From the NCBI GenBank assembly GCA_033816765.1, contig CM066291.1:744001-808000 (forward strand): DNA of 64,000 nt. Direction: 5' to 3'. The position numbers and the translations under genes are program-made. This stretch comes from Nothopassalora personata. Lineage: Eukaryota; Ascomycota; Dothideomycetes; Mycosphaerellales; Mycosphaerellaceae. The notes under the pieces were generated by a model, which saw only the letters and a program-made list of their open reading frames with translations, had not been told where the DNA came from and ran no database searches. Below are positions 53,243 through 62,074 of the stretch, one piece after another. Position 1 is the first letter of the stretch, and every line of letters starts with the position of its first letter.

Positions 53243-54515
53243 GTCTGCTGTTGCGTTGTGATTATTGTCTTGGTCGATACGTGGTTGTAATTCTCAATGG
53301 AACTGCAGTTGCACCTCACTTCCGCCAACGCACTCCGCAGCAAAGCCGCTGCCTTGATCTGTGTGCGATCGTCGTCATGCACACGTGCATGACACCGCAC
53401 GCGAAACCGCCAGCACTGCACGTGACAAGAATACTTGGCCTCAGGCGCCACAGACCTGCCGCCACTGCCGCCACTGCCGCAACATCCTATTACCGCCTCG
53501 TTTCCAGCTTGGATGGATCTTCCCACATGTTGACATCTGAGGTCGAGTCGACGGCGCGCGAGTGTGCAAGTCTTTGCAACTTCATGGCCTCAAGCAGTAT
53601 ACGAGATATGGAGAAGACGTGTCTGCATCGTTTTCGGTATGTGATTGGATGTCAAGCCCGACGAGATGGCAGTCGGTGCTTGCAGCAAGAGTCCTCGACG
53701 CACGATACGACGCAGAGATGAGCTCGACTTGATGAGCAGACAGACTCGGTCAGTGGTCATCACGAACAAGACCTTCATCACATTCGGGGCAGATGCTCCG
53801 TTGCGGAGGACTCCTCCGTTGTTCGATCGAAGCTTCGGCATCTTGTCGGTTTCATCAACGAGGAAACCCTGCTCTCTTCGGCCTTTGCCATACCGAAGCT
53901 GCAGCAATTTCTGTTGTTTCCCAAAGTAAGCATGCTAGGCAATCAGGGCCGAAGGGTGTTGGAAGATCAGAAGTCGTTGCAAAGCCATCAAAGGCCATCA
54001 AGCATACGAGTCCATAGTACACACAATGCATATTGCCGAAACAACGGCCAGCGTGATAGATCTGGATGCTGACATACACGGGGCTATGATTGGTAACTAT
54101 CTACCCCATACCCCATGTAGCGCTACATGTGAAAGAGATCCGAGGCAAAGCAGCCGTGCCGGATCACGAGTGATGGTCAGCCGCCTTTGCACCGACCTTG
54201 AAGCCAGTCTTCACATGTCAAGCCGTAACGTAACAGAGCTCCAGCCCCTGCTTGAAAAGGTATATCCACTCGTGAAATCCGGTCAGGTCGTGTTTTCCTG
54301 TACCTTCAGAGCTCGTCGTCGCGTTTTCACTGCATTCGTCCAGTTGGTTGCCACAGTGAACGTTGGGTCGCCGAGGTCCATTCTCCACAGCCTGGATCTA
54401 AACCATAAACCGACGATCAGCACGAGGTACCAAAGGCCTCGCTACTTCTTCTTGCGACTTCCGTTTCTCCCGTCCTCTTCACTCTGCCTGTTGCCCAGCG
54501 AGCATTTCAGTAATC
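53243..54515. promoter_or_regulatory. Divergent promoter region between cyclophilin and fumarate reductase
   Basis: The 1.27-kb gap lies between divergent starts. A C/T-rich stretch (54440-54490) lies just upstream of the fumarate reductase ATG, as in many fungal promoters. No other gene is recognised. Confidence 0.5.
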
Positions 54516-56583
54516 ATGCCTGAGAGAGTCATTGTTGTTGGCGCCGGCCGTGAGTATCGCGAGCCCCTCCGGTGACAAGCAGTGGCTGACCAAAAGACAG
54601 TTTCCGGCCTGAGCGCTGCCCACACCATCTACCTTGCCGGCGGGAATGTCGTGCTTCTCGACAAGAACAGTACGATGTGGCAGAATACGCGTACGCCGAG
54701 ACGTGAAAGCTGACTGTTTCTCAGACTTCATGGGTGGCAATTCCACCAAGGCCACCTCCGGCATCAACGGTGCCCTGACCCGCACACAGACCGAACACAA
54801 GATTGCCGACAGCGTGAAGCAATTCTACGACGACACGATCAAGTCCGCACGAGACAAGGCACGACCAGACCTCATCAAGGTCCTCACATACCAGTCCGCA
54901 GGCGCCGTGGAATGGCTGCAGGATGTCTTCAACCTCGATCTTACTCTCGTTTCCCGCTTAGGGTATGTGTTGGATGCATATCGATGTTTTGGGAAATCTG
55001 GAGGCTAACATGACTGTAGAGGGCACTCCTATCCACGAACGCACCGTGGCCACGATGCCAAGTTCCCCGGCATGGCCATCACATACGCCCTGATGCAGCG
55101 ATGGGAAGAGCTGTGTGAGAAGGAGCCAGAGCGAGTCGAGCTCGTCAAGAAGGCCAAGGTCACGAAGATCAACATGGACGGAAACAGGGCGACCGGTGTT
55201 ACATACAAGTTCGGCGACGAGGAGGTCACAATCGATGGCCCGGTTGTGCTCGCGACCGGTGGCTACGCTGCTGACTTCGGCGAGGACTCGCTCCTCAAGA
55301 AGCACAGACCAGACACCTTCGACCTGTCGACCACCAACGGCAACCACGCCACTGGTGATGGTCACAAGATGCTCATGAGCATCGGTGCCAATGGCGTCGA
55401 CATGGAGTCTGTCCAAGTCCACCCAACTGGTCTGGTCGACCCCAAGGACCCAACCGCAAAGACCAAGTTCTTGGCAGCAGAGGCTCTCCGTGGTGAGGGT
55501 GGTCTTTTGATCAACGGCAAGGGTGAGAGATTCGTCGACGAGCTGCAGCATCGTGACTTCGTCTCCGAGCGGATGTGGGAAGAGAAGAAGAAGGGCAACT
55601 GGCCAATCAGACTTTGCCTGAACAGCAAGGCATCCAACACTCTCGACTTCCACACTCGCCACTACTCCGGCCGTGGTCTCATGAAGAAGATGACCGGAGC
55701 AGAGCTTGCCAAGGAGATCGGCTGTGGCGAGAAGAAGCTGGACGAGACATTCAAGGCATACAACAAGTACGCAAACGGCGAGGAGAAGGATCCATTCAAC
55801 AAGAAGTTCTTCCACAACTTCCCAGTGGAGGTCAACGACGACTTCCACGTTGCAATTATGGAGCCAGTGCTTCACTTCACCATGGGTGGTATTGAGATCA
55901 ACGACAAGTCAGAGGTCCTTAACCAGAAGGGCGAGCCTTTCGAGGGTCTTTTCACTTGTGGTGAGCTGGCCGGTGGTGTCCACGGTGCCAACAGACTCGG
56001 TGGTTCGTCTCTTCTCGGCTGTGTCGTCTACGGCCGTGTGGCAGGCACAAGCTCGAGCAAGTACCTCTTCCAGCGAGTCCTCAATAACGGGGGTGGCCAA
56101 GCAGCGACGCGTGCCGGCCAAATCAGCCTGCACATCGACCCAAGCCAGCCAGGCAAGATCTCCGTTGAGTGGGGTACCGGCACAGGCGCAAGCTCCAGCG
56201 CCGGCGATGACACAAACAAGCTGCGGCAGCAAGCCCAGAAGTCCGCGGGTCCAGTGATGGACGGCAAGGGTGGCGATCCAGGCAAGAAGCAGGAGACCAA
56301 CGACGTCAAGAATTTCAAGGTACCAGAAGACGAGTACTCGCTCGAAGAGGTCGCGAAGCACAACAAGAAGGAGGATCTCTGGATCGCAGTCAAGGGTGTC
56401 GTGATGAACGTAACCGACTGGGTTGACGAGCACCCAGGTGGTCCACAAGCCCTCTTCTCACACATGGGCAAGGATGCCTCGGAAGAGTTTGAGATGTTGC
56501 ACGATGATGAGGTTATTCCCAAGTATGCTGCTGGTATTGTGATTGGTAGAGTGAAGGGACAGGAGATCACACTGGAGTACTAG
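54516..56583 (+). CDS. Soluble fumarate reductase with C-terminal cytochrome b5 domain
   Basis: Exons are 54516-54549, 54601-54669, 54725-54962 and 55020-56583, with introns of 51, 55 and 57 bp (GTGAGT...ACAG, GTACGA...TCAG, GTATGT...CTAACATGACTGTAG), giving 634 aa. The FAD-binding start is MPERVIVVGAGLSGLSAA, followed by FMGGNSTKATSGINGALT, VQVHPTGLVDP, EALRGEGGLLIN, HFTMGGIEIN and GELAGGVHGANRLGGSSLL, the signature of Frds/Osm1-type flavoproteins that reduce fumarate and reoxidise FADH2/NADH. From about residue 545 a cytochrome b5 domain with heme motif DEHPGGPQAL follows (His near 582). The b5 fusion is common in filamentous fungi. The first exon encodes only eleven residues. Confidence 0.94.
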
Positions 56584-57355
56584 GAAGGATGAGCACTTGA
56601 GCAATGAGTCTTTTCTGGCGCTGTGGCAGCAAAACTATGCTATGTTTGGAGGTAGCATGTGCTTTTGCATGTACTCGTGTATAGTCCTGTTCTATGAAGT
56701 TCTCTGCCATGTATATAGAGGTTGCGAGACTCATGACTGAAAGTCTCCATCGCTCTTTGCGATGTATCGACCTCGTAAGCTCTTGAGATGTGGCAGGGTT
56801 ACCCACCTCTTACGATTCAGTTCCCGGTGGGTGTGCTGGAGACGATGGTCAACCCGACCATTCTGCACATCTGTTGTGAGTGTCTCCAAATGTCCTTGGT
56901 ATTGCACTGCCTCCAAGTGACGCTGACTTCCTTTTCATCAGATTGTCAAAGCATAAGATCTTATAGACGAACACACGTCCAGTGTCATGCAAGGATAATA
57001 GCAATAAGTGGTGAGTGAAGAAAGGTGGGTGATGGCGAAATGCCATTAACGCCATGTCTCCGACAGACCGCCATGCGTCTCGTCAAGGCTGCGAACAAAG
57101 GCCTGTGGTGCGGCGGATGTGGTGTATTCGCTATTCTTTGTCTGACCGATCAGGTACTTCGAAAGACAGTTCCAGCTCACAACTCATTTCGTCGAGACAA
57201 AGGAGAACCCATAATAGCGCCTCAACTCGAAGCAGCATGTCCCCGTCCTCTCCTCACCATCGCAGGCAACCTCACTTGCACAGCCATCACCACTCCAGAC
57301 TACGCAGGCCGTACAACATCACATCCTCCCAAGTCCAAATCCACATCCACCCAAC
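56584..57355. other. Intergenic, no gene recognised
   Basis: Frames overlapping the following gene are open on the plus strand but have no domain or conserved look. The promoter of the next gene should be here. Confidence 0.5.
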
Positions 57356-57982
57356 ATGGCCCCCTCAACCCGCGGCAAAGAAGCCCTCGAAAAGAAGATC
57401 GCCACACTTCAACTCCGCCTCGCACCTCTCGTCCCTCTCCCAGGCGGCCTCCCGCCACACCCCGACTTTCCCAAGACCCTCATGGCTTTCCACCTCCTCA
57501 CCGAGGACCAACTCGACAGCATCGCCCACTACTACCACCAGTCCACCCCCGGCCCATTCACCAACAACTACCCGGCCAACATGAACTGGGACAAAGACTT
57601 CCTCGCCCGCCGCGAGTCGAAGACTCCCACAAACCCCTCCGCCAAAGAACGCCGGCGGAGCAAGCAGCTGTCCCGCGAAGAGAACGTATGGCTGGAAGAT
57701 CTAATAAATACCGTTGAGGACTTGCAGGCTCCAGTGGCGGTGGCGAAGAGCCAGGAGGGAGAGGGCAGTGGGAGTAATCCTTATGCGGGCTTGACGGAGA
57801 AGGAGAGGATTCGGATCAAGAGGCGAAAGGTGGGCAAGTTCATTGGACTGGTTGGGATGGAGACGCCGGTAGAGGAGGTTGCTGGGAGGATTCAGACTAG
57901 TCTTGATCGGGCGGTGGAGAGGTCGAGGGAGGAGTTGAGGAGGAATGAGGAAGTGATGTTGAGGAGGAAGAAGATGGCTTGA
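57356..57982 (+). CDS. Uncharacterised protein, Lys/Arg-rich C-terminus
   Basis: The protein has 208 aa from ATG 57356. Not recognised. Residues 1-90 look structured: a short helix (EALEKKIATLQLRLAPLVP), then PHPDFPKTLMAFHLLTEDQLDSIAHYYHQ and NMNWDKDFLARR. The C-terminal half is charged and helical (EKERIRIKRRKVGKFIGLVG, LRRNEEVMLRRKKM). The codon use and GC-rich third positions are like those of neighbouring genes, and there is no competing frame, so it is very likely real. A nuclear or ribosome-associated role is possible from the basic tail but not shown. Confidence 0.65.
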   Translation: MAPSTRGKEALEKKIATLQLRLAPLVPLPGGLPPHPDFPKTLMAFHLLTEDQLDSIAHYYHQSTPGPFTNNYPANMNWDKDFLARRESKTPTNPSAKERRRSKQLSREENVWLEDLINTVEDLQAPVAVAKSQEGEGSGSNPYAGLTEKERIRIKRRKVGKFIGLVGMETPVEEVAGRIQTSLDRAVERSREELRRNEEVMLRRKKMA

Positions 57983-58365
57983 ATCGAACGTGGATCTTGT
58001 CTTTTGATTTGGTTGGTGCTTTGCGAGCGCTTGCAGGTTGGGTATACAGCCCTAGGTATGAATTAGTTTATATATCCCCTGTTTCTACGCTTTACCTTTT
58101 TGTTGAAGATCGAAGGTGGTGTTCCCTCTTCATCTTCTTAATTATCTTATATATATATATATATATGCGTCTATATATATAGAGGACGGAGTATGTCTAA
58201 TTTCAAGAAGAAAACGACGTAAGCACTTTATAAGCAAGGGAGGCTACACGAGGTAGCACACGGCTAGAAGTAAATACAACCTTCTCAATTAAGAACAGAC
58301 CGAAGACAAGGAATAATATATCCTATGCCTAGGGTTGTACCCACAGCGCATCAATTCCTGTCCAT
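57983..58365. other. Convergent 3' intergenic region with (AT)n
   Basis: An AT dinucleotide run lies at 58148-58166. The genes on both sides end here. Confidence 0.6.
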
Positions 58366-58920
58366 TCACAGCCCATCCAAGCCCATACCCCGTATAATTC
58401 TCGTTCTCACAACCCACCACCGCCCCTCTTCATCCCTCCTCCAATCCATCACCGCCAAACCCCTCCTCACAGTTCCCGGCGGCTCATCCAAAGTCTGGTT
58501 GTTCATAAACACCTGCGCTTTACCAGTGCTACAATTACACTGCACCTGCAAGTCGACCACCTGGACTGCAAAACCTGGAAACTCCTCGGCCATCGCTTGC
58601 ATCCATCTCAGCCATTCCGTCAGGGACCTTTGTGGGATCCGGTTGCCGGTATGAGTGTAGTCATGCGCATGGTATGTTGTCCAGACAGGAGTAGTGGGAT
58701 CGAAATTGTGGTTGTTGAGAGCGGTGATAAAGGAGTGCGTTGCCGCTGTTATAAGGTCGACAGCTTCTTGTTGTTCTTGTTCTTTCAAGGAGACGAACTT
58801 TCGTTTCAACGAATGTCGGATCGGCATCGATGGTGTAGGAGGAACGAGGCCGAGCATGATATGGTGGTTTTGATCGACCAAGGTGCAGGATGGTCGACGA
58901 CTTTGTCTTAGGCTTCCCAT
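58366..58920 (-). CDS. SnoaL/NTF2-like fold protein
   Basis: The protein has 184 aa from ATG 58920; starts at internal Met codons (MLGLVPPTP or MPIRHSLKRK) are equally possible. The body (LITAATHSFITALNNHNFD, WTTYHAHDYTHTGNRIPQRSLTEWLRWMQAMAEEFPGFAVQVVDL, VFMNNQTL, RGLAVMDWRRDEEGRWWVVRTRIIRGM) has the helix-plus-curved-sheet pattern of SnoaL-like polyketide cyclases and NTF2-like proteins. Members bind small hydrophobic molecules or act as cyclases or isomerases; nothing here fixes the activity. It is next to an intradiol dioxygenase but in tandem, not shown to be co-regulated. Confidence 0.6.
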   Translation of the reverse strand: MGSLRQSRRPSCTLVDQNHHIMLGLVPPTPSMPIRHSLKRKFVSLKEQEQQEAVDLITAATHSFITALNNHNFDPTTPVWTTYHAHDYTHTGNRIPQRSLTEWLRWMQAMAEEFPGFAVQVVDLQVQCNCSTGKAQVFMNNQTLDEPPGTVRRGLAVMDWRRDEEGRWWVVRTRIIRGMGLDGL

Positions 58921-59243
58921 GACACGGCATATATGTTAGAACTGATCGGGCTTCTCCAGCTTGCTATTTCAGCTCAAATCCTTCAAACAGTAGCGAGACC
59001 ACACAATAGCTTTGTACAGAGCTGAAAGTTGGCTTATACAACTTGGCATTGCGAATGTTGACATGGGTCGTAGCAGGCGACAGCTTTAAGGTAGGTCTAA
59101 GCCCCAATTGCTACGATCCTTTAGGAGACGGCGGGTCTTGCGTACACTGGGAAACTTGTATTGGGACGATAATGATCTGGGTCTAGTCTGTGACTTCTCC
59201 TGCCCTGTTATATTCCTCATCGTCACACATTCTTGTCATGCCT
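58921..59243. other. Intergenic, nothing recognised
   Basis: A 323-bp gap between two minus-strand genes; promoter of the SnoaL-like gene and terminator of the dioxygenase expected. Confidence 0.5.
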
Positions 59244-60417
59244 CTATGATGAAGAAGCACTGCTTGCAGTAGGTAAGTTGGTGGCTCCGCCGAATTCAAC
59301 AGTGTAGTGAAAGTCGGTATTAACAACACCTCCTGACTTTTGGATGGTACCTGCTGAGGTGACGTTTTCGTCCGCAGTTGGGTCAATACCGACGCTGATC
59401 CAACCGAGGATACCATCGGTAATGTCGTCAGGGTTGAGGTAGACGTACTCGAAGAATGGATCCATGGTGGCAGTCTCCTCGGCCAGGATTTCGTCGGCAT
59501 CGTTGGTTAGGAGGTCCTGAGTGTTGGTGTTGTATGGCGCAATTGTCTCAACCGCCGAGATCAAGTCCTGGTCAAAGAAGACCTGGCCGACGTGGGACGC
59601 AGAAGTAGTGAAGTTGCTGGTGAGCAGAGTATTGTTGGTGCCGACAATGGTCTCGTTGCTGTTGTGGCTGAGGATGTGAATGTGAGTAGCACGACCAGTG
59701 TAGTGGCCTGGGAAGATCGACTCGAATTCAGCAACACCATAGGCATCGGTTTGCTGGATACCGCGGAGGAAGGTAGTGTCGAGGTTGGTGAGATCGTCCG
59801 AGTTACCATTGCCCTCTGCAGCGACACCGGAGTATACGCCAGTGGCGTTGGCTAGCTGCATGTCAGATGGAAGTTCGCTTGTAGGCAAAGGTATTATGTT
59901 ACTTACCGTGCCATATATCCAAGTATACCGCTGGGAGCGGCTCACAGGTGGATGTATCAATGATCTGAATATCCAAGAACAGTGGCACACCAGCTTGATC
60001 CTCGCTTATATCACAGCGGATTAGTTCTCCGTCCACATAGTAAGGGCCAATGGTGACCTCAGGCTGGAGGACACAGCTGGAGTTGTCTCCAAAGAGCTCC
60101 GCCTCATCAGTGCTGAGGGGGACATTCTTGGAAGAAGCATGAGAGATATTATAGGTAGCGAAGTCACGAGCAACAAGCTGAGGCAGGTGTCTTTTGCCGC
60201 GAGTGGACTTGGCCATTGCCTGGCGACGGGCGACTGATTTCCCGAGGTATCCACGCTTGCGGAGCTGCGAGGCACAGTCGCGGACGGATTTGGGTTTTCC
60301 TGTGCGAAGCCAGTTGCCACGCTCAGCGGCCTCCTGAGCCACGCTGTGTCCGGGGTGCGCGAGGACGCCTTTCATGGCCATGAGGCCAACGGCCAGAAGT
60401 GAGGGAACGGGAGCCAT
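59244..60417 (-). CDS. Extracellular intradiol ring-cleavage dioxygenase
   Basis: Minus-strand exons are 59907-60417 and 59244-59851 with a 55-bp intron (GTAAGT...GCAGCTAG); the splice joins LDIWHA to NATGVYSGV. The product is 372 aa. A signal peptide is visible (MAPVPSLLAVGLMAMKGVLAHPG). The fold shows VTIGPYYVDGELIRCDI (iron-ligand Tyr near 126), PLPAVYLDIWH, TTFLRGIQQTDAYGVAEFESIFPGHYTGRATHIHIL (second Tyr and the two His ligands), all expected for intradiol dioxygenases, which open catechol rings between the hydroxyls with Fe(III). Secreted fungal members are thought to act on lignin-derived or plant phenolics. The tail is Ser-rich. Confidence 0.9.
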
Positions 60418-60484
60418 TATAGCTGGTGTAGTGATTGTGTTGCTGTCGTGAGTGACTGTTGGTGCTCGCGAAATGAACAGAGAA

Positions 60485-60624
60485 AGAGATAATGTGAGTA
60501 GATTGATGTATTGAGAAGGATCTACGAGAATGCGAAGAACAGCTGGCTATAAGAAAGTGCAAGAAAGCGCGCTAGTGACTTGGCATCCAAAGAACTGCTG
60601 GGACACAGCCAGCCAGCATCAAGT
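60485..60624. repeat. 140-bp direct repeat, copy 1
   Basis: Identical to 61935-62074 except for two transitions. It covers the region just upstream of the dioxygenase ATG, so it includes part of its promoter or leader. Confidence 0.95.
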
Positions 60625-60913
60625 GAAAGTACAGCGCATAGAGAGAGAGCCTCATATACTTGACCTCGAAGTCACTTCCTTACTTCGCTCACCGCGCAAT
60701 GCCATCGGCTAGCTCCTGAGGCTCCATCTTCAAGACATTCCGAGCAGAGGTCGCAGCGTTGGCGTAGACCACATTGCGTGTCGTTTTCGCAGGCTCGACC
60801 TGCTTGCGGAATGGTCCGTGGTACCCATCGAGCACTTCCATCTGCTCATTCTTCGGCATGGCGACGGGCATGACAATGAGCAGCCCTCTGATTCGATCCT
60901 GACAGAACATCCA

Positions 60914-61625
60914 CTATACGCGACGTCTGCGCGGATACTTCGTAGTTGTGGCTAGAATGCATAGCCCGCATATTTCACGTCGAACCAGTGGTTCCCGGCA
61001 GATTTCAGTGGCTCCGTGGTCGTCAGCAGCGATTTCAAGTATCGCGAGCGGTCCGTGTAGATCTTGGCAGGGGATATCTCGTCGGCCAGCAGTTCCAGAA
61101 CTAGTGTCGTGCATTCATAGTGGATTGGCTCATGGCCGTATCGATGAACTGCATTAATCGGCTGTTGCCATTCAACGACGGTAAGGGCGTACTTAAGACG
61201 TAGGCTACAAGGTGCAGTGATTCGGTTGTATGCGATGTCTGTGAACGAACCGCTATATCGAACACCGTATAGGTGTACCGGTCGCGGACCTCGTGCGTAA
61301 CATTGCAATTCGCACACCTCGCTGTCGATGGCTACGTGCGTGCCTAAATCGACCCGTTCCGCAATGGCTGGAATCGTCGGACCGCATTGCCCAGTCTAGT
61401 CATAGCAGTTATTATGGTTGTCTTGCCAAATTCATGCAGCTTCTTCAGCCGAGGTGGTTGCCGTAGCCGCCAAGCGAAGTCACGCTTGATGCGAATCTCG
61501 TCGCTAAGATACTCAACTGTTCGGCCAAGATCCCAACAAGCTAAGAAAGCCTCTATGCGCTTGTGCTGGTACGCGTTCAAGCCTTGGCAAGACGAAGACA
61601 AGCACGACTTTGCCATTCGACCCAC
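60914..61625 (-). pseudogene. Decayed hypothetical reading frame
   Basis: Two minus-strand frames (61344-61625 and 60952-61317) have protein-like composition and read onto each other only if a frameshift near 61370 is allowed; no splice signals join them. The second includes RLKYALTVVEWQQPINAVH and ECTTLVLELLADEI. I do not recognise a family. It may be a remnant gene between the two copies of the 140-bp repeat. Confidence 0.25.
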
Positions 61626-61934
61626 TAGATAATGCCGGGTTTGGTCGCCGGGTAGGGCATCGGCTGTACTCGTCGCTCAAAACGCGGCCTTTCAATCTGT
61701 TTGTAATGGTGGTGTGTGACGGGGTAATGATAACGGTGGTGTGTGACGTGCACTGTGACGCCTCAGTGACAGACACTGTGTCGTTGTGCCCGAGCCTTCC
61801 TGCGAGACATGTACGACCATGGCCATGACGCGCACGCTCTAGACTTTGCTCTTGTTGCTGTTACTACGCCGAAGCGCCGCGATACGGAACCTTCCTGCTC
61901 TGGTCTCGGAGAGGCGATCAAGCACGCGGCGTTT

Positions 61935-62074
61935 AGAGATAATGTGAGTAGATTGATGTATTGAGAAGGATCTACGAGAATGCGAAGAACAGCTAGCTAT
62001 AAGAAAGTGCAAGAAAGCGCGCTAGTGGCTTGGCATCCAAAGAACTGCTGGGACACAGCCAGCCAGCATCAAGT
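61935..62074. repeat. 140-bp direct repeat, copy 2
   Basis: Second copy of 60485-60624. It ends where sequence attributed to copia III begins. Confidence 0.95.

Noticed and set aside
58366..60417. SnoaL-like plus dioxygenase as a secondary-metabolite cluster
   Set aside because: No polyketide synthase, NRPS, terpene cyclase or pathway regulator is seen in the window.
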